64,000 bases of DNA, taken from assembly GCA_003151515.1 (NCBI GenBank), contig PLXS01000025.1, positions 248,001 through 312,000 of the forward strand, written 5' to 3'. The DNA is from Opitutaceae bacterium. Lineage in GTDB: Bacteria; Verrucomicrobiota; Verrucomicrobiia; Opitutales; Opitutaceae. Of this stretch, positions 18,461 to 27,664 are shown piece after piece (position 1 is the first letter of the stretch; every line of letters begins with the position of its first letter). The position numbers and the translations under genes are program-made. Under the pieces are notes generated by a model. It was not told the origin of the DNA. It saw only the letters and a list, made by a program, of their open reading frames with translations, and searched no databases.

Positions 18461-20074
18461 CTACTTCCTGCGCTCCACGTCTATCTCGAATCCCCTGACG
18501 CTGAAGCTAAGCCGGCGCGGGTCGTTGTTGCCCGGAAAAGCCGCGGGGCGGTCGCTCCTGAACTCCAGGACGGTGTCTCCCGGCGCAAGCTCTATTCCGT
18601 CGATGCGCGCCCTGACGGCGTCGCCGGGCGGGAGCATCCCGCTCCAAAGGACGGTCTTGCCGAGCGAGATTATCGCAGCGCGCTCGTCGACCGAGCGCAG
18701 CCTGAACCGCAGGCCGGCCACGAGCGCGAAGGGCTGCGGGTTGCGGATCGTTATCGACGAGTCGCCCATGCTCCAGCGCCAGAACTCCCAGCGGGATTTC
18801 TCGGGGCGCCACCAGTTCTTGGCCCCGTAGATGGCCTCGACCTTGCTCCCGTCCTTCGGGTTGATCCTCAGCGAATTGGCCCCCTGGACGACGAAGCTCT
18901 CCCTGCCCGGGGGCTTGAAGATGTCCGCCGAGGCGAGGATGCCCAGGTTGCCGACAAGCAGCAGGACCGGCCACCAGCGCCTGCGCGGCACCGTGATGTT
19001 GAAAGCGAGCGTCATCGGCAGCAGCACGCGCGCGGCCGCCGACGGGTAGTTCTCCCAGACGGCGGTCCCCAGGAAGACCATGAGGACGGCGTAGGCCGCT
19101 CCAAGGCGCCACCACGGGTCGCGCCAGCGCCTGCGGAAGGCGAAGAAGAAGAACTGCGCGAGGAGCCCCGCCATGACCAGCAGGTCGTACTTCGCGAGCG
19201 ACGGGTAGCCCTCCGCCATGAGCTGAGCCACCGAATCCTCGAGCTTCTGCACCAGGGCGGTGAACGGCGGGGCGAAGTTTCGCGAGTCGCCCATGTCTTC
19301 GGCGCGCCCGAGCCAGGCGCGCAGGCAGAGCATCCAGGCGGCGAGGGGAAGGAGCACCAGGGCGCACCTCGCGATCCACGACCCCCAGGCCCTCTCGTCC
19401 GTCCTCTCGGGCAGCCTCATTCCGGCCGCCGCAAGGACATTCGTGTCCTTGCCCAGCCCGGCCAGGCCCAGCACCGCGGCCGAGAGCCAGGGCCGCCTCG
19501 ACTCCGCCAGGGCCATTCCCGCCGCTATGAGGACGAGGCTCGGGCCGTCCAGGAGGGCGCGCGCGACGCTGAAAATGAGGCCGAAGGAGAGGAGCACGGC
19601 CGCCCAGCGAAGGCAGTTGCCCCAGCTGACGGGGGGCAGCCACCTGAACAGGAGCGCCGCCAGCAGGAACCAGCAGACCACGTTCTCCAGAGCGAAGACA
19701 TTCAAGACCCGCGCCGGGTCGCCGCCGCCGACAAGCCAGGCGAGAGCCGGGAAGAGGATCCGCCGGGCCCGGTACGGGAGCCCGTCCACCGACCTGCGCA
19801 GCAGCGGGTCGGCCGGGTTCGGCCTTAGGGCCATCTCGGCGTAGTACTGCGAGTCGTACCCGACCGAGTTCGGCATCTCGTAGTGGTTCACGGCCTTGAT
19901 CTCGGGCAGGTAGATGCGGTGCATCTTCTCGCCGAACTGGATCAGGTAGGTGAACCCCTGCTCGGGTAGGTAGAAGAAGGCGGCGTTCCAGGCGAAGGCC
20001 GCGACCACGGCGCCGCAGAAGAGCCAGCGTAAAGGGTTGGCCCGCTTAAGGAAAAATGATTTGAGTTGCGCCAC
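18461..20074 (-). CDS. GT-C-like polytopic membrane protein
   Basis: About 537 residues, with some ten hydrophobic helices followed by a beta-rich soluble C-terminus of about 150 residues. The first large loop has an acidic aromatic motif (NSVGYDSQYYAEMA) at the place where GT-C glycosyltransferases keep their catalytic residues. The start is uncertain: GTG 20074 and GTG 20092 are both in frame and neither has a well-spaced Shine-Dalgarno. The open frame upstream of 20092 is antisense to the gene at 20117 and is not coding. It is divergent from that gene with only about 40 bases between starts. Confidence 0.75.
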   Translation of the reverse strand: MAQLKSFFLKRANPLRWLFCGAVVAAFAWNAAFFYLPEQGFTYLIQFGEKMHRIYLPEIKAVNHYEMPNSVGYDSQYYAEMALRPNPADPLLRRSVDGLPYRARRILFPALAWLVGGGDPARVLNVFALENVVCWFLLAALLFRWLPPVSWGNCLRWAAVLLSFGLIFSVARALLDGPSLVLIAAGMALAESRRPWLSAAVLGLAGLGKDTNVLAAAGMRLPERTDERAWGSWIARCALVLLPLAAWMLCLRAWLGRAEDMGDSRNFAPPFTALVQKLEDSVAQLMAEGYPSLAKYDLLVMAGLLAQFFFFAFRRRWRDPWWRLGAAYAVLMVFLGTAVWENYPSAAARVLLPMTLAFNITVPRRRWWPVLLLVGNLGILASADIFKPPGRESFVVQGANSLRINPKDGSKVEAIYGAKNWWRPEKSRWEFWRWSMGDSSITIRNPQPFALVAGLRFRLRSVDERAAIISLGKTVLWSGMLPPGDAVRARIDGIELAPGDTVLEFRSDRPAAFPGNNDPRRLSFSVRGFEIDVERRK

Positions 20075-20116
20075 TAAAAGAGGACAAACCACCCTTCCCC
20101 CCCACCCAAAGCAAGT

Positions 20117-21643
20117 ATGGATTTTCCTGACGCCACGACCGAGCCGGACCGTCCGTGGTGGCGGCGCCCGGCGGCGCTCCTCGTCGCGGCGGCCCTGGCG
20201 CTTTACTGCATCCTGCTGGTTGAGGACATCGGCGCGGTGGCGGGGGGCTCGGACTCGTCGGGCTACCTCAATCACGCGCGCCTCCTGTCTCAGGGCCGCG
20301 TGCACCTGCCCGAGCGCGCCATACCCGGCCTGCCCCCGGCGAGCGCGCCGTCGTACCTCTACGTGCCCCTGGGCTTCAGGCCGGCGCGCGACGGCGACGG
20401 CCTCGTGCCCACCTACCCCTCGGGCCTCGCGCTCTTCATCGTCGCCCTGAAGCCCGTGGCGGGCTGGCGGCACGCCGGCGACCTTGTGATCATCCTGCAC
20501 TCGATCGCGGGGCTCGTGGCGACCTACGCCGTCTGCCGGATCCTCGGCCTGGGGCGGCCCTGGGCGCTCCTGGGAGCGGCGCTCGTGGCCGCGAGCCCGC
20601 TGTATCTCTTCATGTCGCTGCAGGCGATGAGCGACGTCCCCTCGCTGTTCTGGACCGCGGCCGCAATCCTGGCGGCCGTCAGGAGCCGCGAGCGGCCCGG
20701 CTGGGCGGTCGCGGCCGGGGCGGCCGTCGCCGTGGACGTGCTCCTAAGGCCCGCAAACCTCCTGGTCGTGGTGCCGCTGGCCGCCGTGCTAGGAATGTCG
20801 CCCCGGCGCTGGATCCTCTTCCTCGCGGGCGGCGTCCCCGGGGCCCTCTACTTCGCGGCCCACAGCCATGCCGCATACGGCAGCTACCTAGCGACCGGCT
20901 ACGGCGACGCGACGCGCTCCTTCCAGGCCGCGTTTGTTCCCGGGACCCTGGCCCACTACGCGAGGTGGCTGCCGGCCCTGTTCACCCCGGTGGTCGTCCT
21001 CGCGCTCGCCCTGCCCTGGGCTCGCGGCGTGCCGCCCTGGGTCAGGTGGCTCCTTTGCCTGTGGATCATCCCCTTTGCGGCCTTCTACTCCGCGTACCTG
21101 TGCACCCACGAGGCCTGGTGGTACCTGCGCTTCCTCCTGCCGATCGCGCCCGCGCTCGTGGCCGGGGCCCTTCTCGTGCTGCGCGCCATCCTCTCGCACG
21201 CCCCCGCCGGCGTCGATCCCGGCCGCTCGGCGGCCGCCCTCGCGGCGGCCCTCGCCCTCGTGGCGCTCTTCTCCGGATGGTGGATTCACAGGCTCAACGT
21301 GTTAAACATAGGCAGGGAGGAGCTTCGCTATGGCCACGTCGCCAGATGGATGCAGGCAAACGTACCGCATGACGCGGTCTGCCTCTCCATGCAGGCAAGC
21401 GGCGCCCTCCTCTACTACACGGATTTCACGATCATGCGCTGGGACATGCTCAACAGGGCCAACGCGGGAGGGGTCGAGGCCGCGATCCGCGCGGCCCACA
21501 GGCCCCTCTACGCCGTCCTTTTCCCGTTCGAGCTGGACGACTCCGGGGCGCTCTCGAGGCACATGCCCGGTGACTGGAAGCAGGTCGGAAGGGTCGACGC
21601 CGTCACCATCTGGCGCCGGGACCTGGACGGCAGGAAACCCTGA
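20117..21643 (+). CDS. GT-C glycosyltransferase family membrane protein
   Basis: A 508-residue polytopic protein. After the first helix comes the loop GGSDSSGYLNHARLL (about residues 43-57), which has the form of the periplasmic acidic loop of PMT/ArnT-like enzymes that use polyprenyl-phosphate sugars. About ten further helices follow, then a soluble C-terminal domain of about 120 residues. ATG 20117 fits the N-terminal cytoplasmic stretch. The next gene, a GT4, starts seven bases after the stop, so both are co-transcribed. Confidence 0.82.
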   Translation: MDFPDATTEPDRPWWRRPAALLVAAALALYCILLVEDIGAVAGGSDSSGYLNHARLLSQGRVHLPERAIPGLPPASAPSYLYVPLGFRPARDGDGLVPTYPSGLALFIVALKPVAGWRHAGDLVIILHSIAGLVATYAVCRILGLGRPWALLGAALVAASPLYLFMSLQAMSDVPSLFWTAAAILAAVRSRERPGWAVAAGAAVAVDVLLRPANLLVVVPLAAVLGMSPRRWILFLAGGVPGALYFAAHSHAAYGSYLATGYGDATRSFQAAFVPGTLAHYARWLPALFTPVVVLALALPWARGVPPWVRWLLCLWIIPFAAFYSAYLCTHEAWWYLRFLLPIAPALVAGALLVLRAILSHAPAGVDPGRSAAALAAALALVALFSGWWIHRLNVLNIGREELRYGHVARWMQANVPHDAVCLSMQASGALLYYTDFTIMRWDMLNRANAGGVEAAIRAAHRPLYAVLFPFELDDSGALSRHMPGDWKQVGRVDAVTIWRRDLDGRKP

Positions 21644-21650
21644 GGCAGCC

Positions 21651-22826
21651 GTGACGGCGCCGATTCTCCTCGACCTCTCCCACTCAAGCCACACCCGCGC
21701 GAGGACCGGCGTCCAGCGCGTCGCGCTCGCCCTGCGAAGGGAACTCGGCGAGCGGGCGCTCCCGGTCTGCATGGACCCGTTCGAGGGCGCATGGCGCGCG
21801 CTCGAGGCCTGGGAGGCGGAGAACCTCGCGGCCAGCGGGCCCGCCGGCGGCCGGGGCGCCCGTTGGCCGATCGCCGCGCGCCTGCGCGGCCGCCTGAGGC
21901 GCTGGCGGCGGCGGCCGCCAGCCCTCGGGGCCGCCACGCGCGCGTCCGGCGTCCTTGTCCCCGAGATCTTCTCGCCCGGGGTGGCCGCCTCGCTTTCCTC
22001 CCTGTTCGCGGCCTCGGCCGGGCCCCGGGTCGCGATCTTCCACGACGCGATCGCCCTGCAATTGCCCGAGCTGACGCCGCCGGCGACCGTGGCTCGCTTC
22101 CCGGCCTACCTGGCGGAGCTGCTCCTCTTCGACGGCGTCGCGGCGGTCTCCGAGGACTCGCGGGCGTCGCTCGCGGACTATTGGGCATGGCTCGGCGTGC
22201 GGCGCACGCCCGCCCTTTCGGCTATCACCCTGGGGATCGACCCGGCGCCGGTAACCGCGAAGGCCCCGGCGGCCGCGGTGCCGACCATCCTCTGTGTCGG
22301 AAGCATCGAGGGGAGGAAGAACCACGCCGCGCTGCTGGACGCCTGCGAGGCGCTTTGGGCCGGGGGGGCCCGCTTCGAGCTGCGCCTCGTGGGGCTTGCG
22401 AACAGGCAGACCGGCGCCGCGGCGCTGGAGCGCATCGGGCGCCTGCGCTCGGCGGGGCGGGCGCTCACCTACGACGGGGCACTCGGCGACGAGGCCCTCG
22501 ATGAGGCCTACAGCCGCTGCGCGTTCACGGTCTACCCGTCGCTCGCCGAGGGATTCGGTCTTCCGGTGGCGGAGAGCCTCACGCGCGGAAGAGCCTGCCT
22601 GTGCAGGACATCCGGAGCCCTCGGTGAGATAGCCGCGGGAGGCGGCTGCCTTGGGATCGGCGCGGCGGGCGCGGCCGACATTTCAAAGGCGATCAAGCGC
22701 CTGCTGGACTCGCCTGCGGACCTTGCGGCCCTCGGCGCAGCGGCCACGAGCCGCCGCTTCAAGACCTGGGGGGCATATACGGCCGAGCTCCTCGGCTGGA
22801 TGTCCACGCTCAACCGCAACGCATAA
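21651..22826 (+). CDS. Family 4 glycosyltransferase, mannosyltransferase-like
   Basis: A 391-residue GT4 protein. The N-terminus LLDLSHSSHTRARTGVQRV resembles mannosyltransferases of O-antigen loci, and the donor-binding block SLAEGFGLPVAESLTRG (about residues 293-309) is intact. LCVGSIEGRKN marks the start of the second Rossmann domain. I chose GTG 21651, seven bases after the upstream stop and preceded by GAGG; the frame is open further upstream but that part is a shadow of the GT-C gene. It closes the polysaccharide region; about 100 non-coding bases follow before the lipid locus. Confidence 0.87.
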   Translation: MTAPILLDLSHSSHTRARTGVQRVALALRRELGERALPVCMDPFEGAWRALEAWEAENLAASGPAGGRGARWPIAARLRGRLRRWRRRPPALGAATRASGVLVPEIFSPGVAASLSSLFAASAGPRVAIFHDAIALQLPELTPPATVARFPAYLAELLLFDGVAAVSEDSRASLADYWAWLGVRRTPALSAITLGIDPAPVTAKAPAAAVPTILCVGSIEGRKNHAALLDACEALWAGGARFELRLVGLANRQTGAAALERIGRLRSAGRALTYDGALGDEALDEAYSRCAFTVYPSLAEGFGLPVAESLTRGRACLCRTSGALGEIAAGGGCLGIGAAGAADISKAIKRLLDSPADLAALGAAATSRRFKTWGAYTAELLGWMSTLNRNA

Positions 22827-22923
22827 ATCGATGCCAATACGTTGATTCGCCCCGTCATGGCGCCGTGTTTGGCCCGTTAATTGCATTTGCAAACCGAAAC
22901 CGCCCTCCTAGCCTCGGCCCGAC

Positions 22924-24120
22924 ATGGCGATCACCTTTTTCCTGAAGAACAAGAAACCCATCCTGGGGCGCTGCAGCGAGGACTACGCGACCAAGATGCG
23001 GCTCAGGTACGCGCCGTTCTACCACGCGATGGATGCCCAGAAGGGCACGACCATTCACCTGGACGGCCGGGAAATGATCATGCTCTCGAGCAACGACTAC
23101 CTCGGCCTGTCCTTCCACCCGAAGGTGATCGAGGCCGGCCGCGCGGCGCTCCTGAAGTGGGGGACGAGCACCACGGGCGCTCGCCCGTCGAACGGGTCGA
23201 GGACATGCCATCTTGAGCTCGAGCAGAAGATAGCGTCGTTCCTGGGCCGCGAGGCCTGCCACGTCCACTCGGCGGGCTACCTCTCCTGCCTTTCGAGCGT
23301 CGCCGCGTTCGCCCAGAAGGGGGACGTCATCCTGGCCGACAAGAACGTCCACTCGTGCCTCTGGGACGGCATCCGCCTGTCCAATGCGACGGTCGAGCGC
23401 TTCTCGCACAACAACCCGGACGACCTGAGGGAAGTGATCGCCGCCGCGAACCCGCAAGCCCCGAAGATGCTCGTCATCGAGGGCGTCTACTCGATGGAGG
23501 GCCACATCGCGCGCCTTCCGGAGCTCACGGAGATCGCCGAGGAGAACGGCTGCTTCACGGTGCTCGACGACGCCCACGGCTTCGGCGTGCTCGGCCGGCA
23601 GGGGCGCGGCACGGTCGACCACTTTGGCTTGAACGACAGCGTCGACGTGATCTGCGGGAGCCTCTCCAAGTCGCTCGCGAGCACCGGCGGGTTTGTCGCG
23701 GCCTCGAAGGACGTGATCGACTTCCTCAGGACGCATTCCAAGCAGACGATCTTCAGCGCGGCGATCAGCCCGAGCCAGGCGGCCGTCGCCCAGGCCTCGC
23801 TCGAGCTCATGCAGACCGAGCCTCAGCACCTGGAGATGCTCTGGTCGAACACGAAGAAGTACCGCGCCATCCTCAAGGGCCTGGGCTTCGACATCTGGGA
23901 GAGCGAGACGCCCGCGGTGCCGATCGTCCTCGGCTCGAAGGAGCGCGTCTACCCGTTCTGGAAGGCCCTCCTCGAGAAGGGGATCTTCACCGTCATGGCG
24001 ACGTCGCCGGCGGTGCCCGCGGGCAAGGACCTGATCCGCACCGCCGTGTCGGCCATGCACACGGACGAGCAGCTTGAGAAGATAGCGGCCGCGATGGCGT
24101 ACGCCGCGAAGAAGCTCTAG
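22924..24120 (+). CDS. Serine-palmitoyltransferase-like alpha-oxoamine synthase
   Basis: A PLP enzyme that condenses an amino acid with an acyl thioester, 398 residues. The PLP lysine is K249 (GSLSKS), the ring-nitrogen aspartate D215 and its partner H218 lie in LDDAHGFG, and the stacking histidine is H143. The spacings 72 (H to D) and 34 (D to K) equal those I recall for Sphingomonas serine palmitoyltransferase. The tail FSAAISPSQAAVAQ, LWSNT and ATSPAVPAGKDLIR also follows bacterial SPT more than BioF or Kbl, as does NGS where BioF has SG. No biotin genes are near. The stop overlaps the stop of the convergent GT4. The most likely reaction is serine plus acyl-CoA/ACP to 3-keto-sphinganine; the substrate is inferred. 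Confidence 0.85.
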   Translation: MAITFFLKNKKPILGRCSEDYATKMRLRYAPFYHAMDAQKGTTIHLDGREMIMLSSNDYLGLSFHPKVIEAGRAALLKWGTSTTGARPSNGSRTCHLELEQKIASFLGREACHVHSAGYLSCLSSVAAFAQKGDVILADKNVHSCLWDGIRLSNATVERFSHNNPDDLREVIAAANPQAPKMLVIEGVYSMEGHIARLPELTEIAEENGCFTVLDDAHGFGVLGRQGRGTVDHFGLNDSVDVICGSLSKSLASTGGFVAASKDVIDFLRTHSKQTIFSAAISPSQAAVAQASLELMQTEPQHLEMLWSNTKKYRAILKGLGFDIWESETPAVPIVLGSKERVYPFWKALLEKGIFTVMATSPAVPAGKDLIRTAVSAMHTDEQLEKIAAAMAYAAKKL

Positions 24121-25142
24121 GGCGCCCGCAGGGCGGCCCGGATCGCCGACGCAGCCTCGGCCCACGTTGGCAGCGCCCTGGAGGCCGCCTCGGCCGACAG
24201 GCGCGACGCGTGGGCGTCGTCGGTGAGGATTCGCCGCAGGGCTCCCACCCAGCCCTCGCGGGCGTTGCCCCGCACCAGCTCGCAGCCCCCGCCCAACGCG
24301 CTCTCGGCCAGCGCCGCGATGTCGCTGCAGACGCAGGGTACCCCCATCCAGAGCGACTCGAGCAGCGGCAGGCCGCAGCCCTCGGCGATAGACGCCATCG
24401 CCGTCGCGCGGGCGGAGCGCACGAGGTCCGCAAGCTCGCCGTCCGACAGCTGCCCGTGGCGGCGAAGCGCCGGGTCCCGGGCGCCGATCCTGTCGGCGCG
24501 CTCCTTTATCGCCCCGCCGAAGTGCGGGTTCACCCGGCCCACCAGGTGAAGCTCAAAGTCCAGGCCCTGGCCGCGCAGCTCCTCGAAGGCGTCCAGGAGC
24601 ACGCCCTGGTTCTTCCTGGGCTCGAGGATGCCGACCGAGACGATGCGCGGCCTGCCCCCGGCGGGCGCGCCGGCCCCCCTGCCCCGCGCAACGCCCGGCC
24701 AGTCCGCCCCGAGCCCGATCACCTCGACCGGCGGCGGGGCCGCGACCCTCTGCCACTTCCAGAACCCGAGGAGCTCCTCGCGGCTCGCGCGCGACACGGC
24801 CCAGACCCTGTCGAAGCGCGAAAGGAGCTTCATGTAGCCCGGGTGCCTGCGCACGCTCTCGGGCCACGTGATCGCGGGGTGCTTGATCGGGATGGCGTCG
24901 TGGTAGATGGCCGCAAGCCCGCAGGGGCGCGAGTCGACGAACGCCGAGAAGCCGTGTCGCTCCTCGTCCGAGAAAAGCTCAGGCGTCAGCAGCCAGTCCC
25001 CCGGGCCGGCCGCCCCGCGGGGCGCCGGCCACCGCACCTGCCTGGCGCTGCCGCCCAGCTCGTCCGCGAGCCTCGCGCTAACCCTCGAAAGCCCCGAGCC
25101 GTGCCGCCACCGCGAGGCGTTGGTCGTGTCGAAGAGGATCAT
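24117..25142 (-). CDS. Family 4 glycosyltransferase
   Basis: A 341-residue GT4 enzyme with the usual second-domain start VSVGILEPRKNQG and the donor site ASIAEGCGLPLLESLWMG (about residues 252-269). The N-terminal part (LFDTTNASRW, YHDAIPIKHP) resembles the + strand GT4 at 21651, so the two may be related. It overlaps the upstream GT4 by four bases (ATGA) and is the last gene of the minus-strand lipid operon. Its stop overlaps that of the SPT-like gene on the other strand, so the two units converge with no spacer. Confidence 0.86.
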   Translation of the reverse strand: MILFDTTNASRWRHGSGLSRVSARLADELGGSARQVRWPAPRGAAGPGDWLLTPELFSDEERHGFSAFVDSRPCGLAAIYHDAIPIKHPAITWPESVRRHPGYMKLLSRFDRVWAVSRASREELLGFWKWQRVAAPPPVEVIGLGADWPGVARGRGAGAPAGGRPRIVSVGILEPRKNQGVLLDAFEELRGQGLDFELHLVGRVNPHFGGAIKERADRIGARDPALRRHGQLSDGELADLVRSARATAMASIAEGCGLPLLESLWMGVPCVCSDIAALAESALGGGCELVRGNAREGWVGALRRILTDDAHASRLSAEAASRALPTWAEAASAIRAALRAP

Positions 25143-26350
25143 GGCGCGGCGACGGCCGCCAGGCGGCTGAGGAGGCGCTCCGTGTTCTTCCTGACGTCGA
25201 AGTTCTCCTCAACCCAGCCGCGCGCCGGCCTCCTGAGCCTCTCGCAGTAGGCGTCGTCCGTGGAGAGCCTGCGCAGCGCCGCGACCCAGGCCTCCGGCCT
25301 GTCGACCGCCAGCACGATCCCGGTGACGCCGTCGGTGACGGCCTCGGTCGTGCCCGCCGCCGGGGACGTGACGACCGGCACCCCGGCCGCCATCGCCTCG
25401 GCGATCACGTTTGGCAGGCCGTCCCGGTCGCCGCTCGCCGCCACGACGCCCGTGTGCAGGAGCACGTCCGCCCAGTCCAGGTGCTCCCAGACCTCGTGCT
25501 GGGGGACGTGGCCCGTGAAGGTCACCAGGTCGGCCACCCCGAGCGTCCCCGCCATGTGCTCCAATTGCTGGCGCAGCGGCCCGTCGCCGACAACCCTGGC
25601 CCTGAACTCGACGCCCGACGCGCGCATCGCGGCGTATATCCTCAGCTGCCTGTCCAGGCCCTTCTTCTCGACCAGGCGCGCAAGCGAGAGGACGTGCAGG
25701 GGGACGCGGGAGGCGCGAAGCGGCTTGACCGCCGGGAGCCTCTCCAGGCCGCTGCGGATGCACACGACCTTGCCTGCGCTGATCCCCCGGCTGACCAGGG
25801 CGTCGCGGGCGAGATCGGTCGAGGTGTGCACGAGCAGGGCGGCCTCGAGCTTCTCCAGCAGCCACCAGTCACCACCGTGCTCGAAGACGTCGTAGGCGTG
25901 CGCCCCCGCCGTGAACCGGTGGCCGTCAAGGCGCCACAGGAGCCACGCGGCGGTCGCGGGGGCGCCGCTCCAGGCGGCGTGGATGAGCGCCGGGCGTCTC
26001 CTCCGGTAGGAGCGGGCGTAGAGGCACGCGAACCCGGCCCCGAGCATGTTCTCCCAGAAGTTGAGCCACGAGGGCGCGCGACGCGTGAGGAGCCCGTGGA
26101 GCAGCTGGCGGAGGACGTCGGGGCGCCGCCACGACTCATAGGGGATCAGCCAGAGGAGCTCGAGGAGCCTCCACTTGTTGAGGGTCTCCACCTCGACGCC
26201 CCGGAACACGCCGCCCCCGCCCCACATCGAGTGGATGCGCAGGCGAACGCCGCGCTGCCTCAGGGCCGCGATCTCCCTCTGCAGGAACATCTCGGTCGCC
26301 TTCGGAAAGGTGGTGAACAGGTACGTGATCTCTAGCTCGTCGGAGTTCAA
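25139..26350 (-). CDS. Family 4 glycosyltransferase
   Basis: A 403-residue GT-B protein. The N-terminus ITYLFTTFPKATEMFLQREI is typical of GT4 proteins of the colanic-acid WcaL/exopolysaccharide type; VLSLARLVEKKG opens the C-terminal domain and RDGLPNVIAEAMAAGVPVV carries the donor site. The start must be TTG 26350 or later, since an in-frame stop lies five codons upstream; no clear Shine-Dalgarno is visible. It is coupled to the next GT4 by a four-base overlap. It probably extends a glycolipid head group built by the GT28 upstream. Confidence 0.85.
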   Translation of the reverse strand: MNSDELEITYLFTTFPKATEMFLQREIAALRQRGVRLRIHSMWGGGGVFRGVEVETLNKWRLLELLWLIPYESWRRPDVLRQLLHGLLTRRAPSWLNFWENMLGAGFACLYARSYRRRRPALIHAAWSGAPATAAWLLWRLDGHRFTAGAHAYDVFEHGGDWWLLEKLEAALLVHTSTDLARDALVSRGISAGKVVCIRSGLERLPAVKPLRASRVPLHVLSLARLVEKKGLDRQLRIYAAMRASGVEFRARVVGDGPLRQQLEHMAGTLGVADLVTFTGHVPQHEVWEHLDWADVLLHTGVVAASGDRDGLPNVIAEAMAAGVPVVTSPAAGTTEAVTDGVTGIVLAVDRPEAWVAALRRLSTDDAYCERLRRPARGWVEENFDVRKNTERLLSRLAAVAAP

Positions 26351-26421
26351 TCGCGGATGACTCTACACGGCCCCGGGGGGCCGCGGAAAGAAACTTTGTC
26401 GCCCGCGCCGCCGCGCCCGCC
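26351..26421. repeat. GC-rich inverted repeat between GT28 and GT4 genes
   Basis: The gap holds a perfect inverted repeat (CGGCCCC, two bases, GGGGCCG) at about 26369-26384. There is no T-run on either side, so I do not call it a terminator; it could slow transcription, stabilise RNA or be an accident of GC-rich DNA. Confidence 0.3.
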
Positions 26422-27648
26422 CTAGCGGATCCCGCTGAACGACGCGTGCGAGTGCAGGCTGAATGGCTGACGCACCGGCTTCTCCTCGGCGACCGAGCTC
26501 GCGAGGTCCACGAGCTCGTCGATCAGTATCGTCGGGTCCTCCTCGTAGCGCAGCCTCAGGAAGTTCTCGCGCATGCGGTTGTAGGCCTCCGGGTCCGCCA
26601 TCCAGACGCCGACGATCCGGTCGAAATCCGCTCCGCCGTCGATCTTGTCCGAGGCCGCGCCGTTTCGAAGGTACTTCCAGGTGAGTTCCTCCTGGGGCAT
26701 GATCCCGCCCAGGGCGTTGAAGATGATCGGGCACTTGAAGTGGAGCGCCTTCGCGGTCGTTGTCGTGCCGCCGCGCGTCACGATGACGTCGCTCACCTGC
26801 ATGAGCAGGTGGACGACCTCGGAGTAGCCCTCGATGTAGCAATTGAACTCCGGGTGGTTGGCCCTCCAGTGCATGAGCTCGTTATAGGCCTGCTTGTTTC
26901 GGCCGCAGATGACGATCGCCTGGCAGCGGTCGGACCTCTTCACCAGGGCAGGCAGCAGGTCGAAATGGTTGTTTGCGCCGTTGCCGCCCGTCGCAAGAAA
27001 GACCGTGAAGAGGTCCGGGCGCAGGCCGAGCCTCTCCTCCCGGAAGGCGCCCCTGTCCGCCGGCCCTATGACCTCGTAGTGGGCGCGGGGCTGCATCAGG
27101 TAGCCGCGCACGCGGGCCCTCTCCTTCGGGATCCCCTTTTTTATCGCGTAGTCCTGGGCGGTCGTGGTCCTCGAGAAGTACATGTCCACCGACGGCTCAA
27201 TCCAGTTGCGCGAGTACCCCCAGCCCCCGGAGAACTCCCCGCAGTACGTGGCGCAGGTGACGTTGTCGTGCCCGAGGATCTTGCGCGCCAGCTGGAAGTA
27301 GCCCCGGTTCAGGCAGTCGTGCACGCTCAAGACAAGGTGCGGCCTGTACTGGCGCAGCACGTTCATGTAGTAGCGCCTGCCGAACGTGACCGTGTTCTTG
27401 TTGAGTATGCTCTGCAATTCGACGAACGCGTAGAAGGCCTTGTGGACCCAGGGCGCACTCGCCTGGATCTTGTTGTAGAAGTTGACGTTCACCCTGTTGA
27501 AGAGCGACGACTTCTCGAGCATCTGCTCGATGCGCACGTCGACGTCGTGGCGGTAGAGCTGGAAGCACCAGTCCGCGAACGCCTCCGCGCGCGCGTCGTG
27601 GCCCCCGCCGGTGCTGGAGGTGAGTACGAGTATCCTGACTTTCGACAT
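26422..27648 (-). CDS. MGDG-synthase-like glycolipid glycosyltransferase (GT28)
   Basis: A 408-residue protein joining an MGDG-synthase N-terminal domain (TSSTGGGHDARAEA at residues 10-23, as in plant MGD and Bacillus UgtP) to a GT28 C-terminal domain (RGGTTTTAKALHFKCP, then MPQEELTWKYL). Enzymes of this class move a galactose or glucose from UDP-sugar to a membrane lipid. In this operon the acceptor is more likely the product of the SPT/KAS genes than diacylglycerol, but that is inference. I chose ATG 27648, which puts the glycine loop at its normal place. The SDR gene ends 16 bases upstream. Confidence 0.9.
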   Translation of the reverse strand: MSKVRILVLTSSTGGGHDARAEAFADWCFQLYRHDVDVRIEQMLEKSSLFNRVNVNFYNKIQASAPWVHKAFYAFVELQSILNKNTVTFGRRYYMNVLRQYRPHLVLSVHDCLNRGYFQLARKILGHDNVTCATYCGEFSGGWGYSRNWIEPSVDMYFSRTTTAQDYAIKKGIPKERARVRGYLMQPRAHYEVIGPADRGAFREERLGLRPDLFTVFLATGGNGANNHFDLLPALVKRSDRCQAIVICGRNKQAYNELMHWRANHPEFNCYIEGYSEVVHLLMQVSDVIVTRGGTTTTAKALHFKCPIIFNALGGIMPQEELTWKYLRNGAASDKIDGGADFDRIVGVWMADPEAYNRMRENFLRLRYEEDPTILIDELVDLASSVAEEKPVRQPFSLHSHASFSGIR

Positions 27649-27664
27649 GGGCCGCGCTCGCTGT

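Noticed and set aside
14892-18830. A 1,312-codon open frame on the + strand
   Set aside because: It is antisense to the YfhO-like, methyltransferase and GT-C genes and translates to Arg/Gly/Pro-rich sequence without domains; long antisense frames are expected in such GC-rich DNA.
22924-24120. BioF (biotin synthesis) for the PLP enzyme
   Set aside because: Active-site spacing, the NGS motif and the C-terminal block follow SPT, and no biotin genes are near.
26422-27648. True galactolipid (MGDG) synthase
   Set aside because: Only the fold and family can be read; neither galactose nor diacylglycerol specificity is visible, and the operon points to another lipid acceptor.
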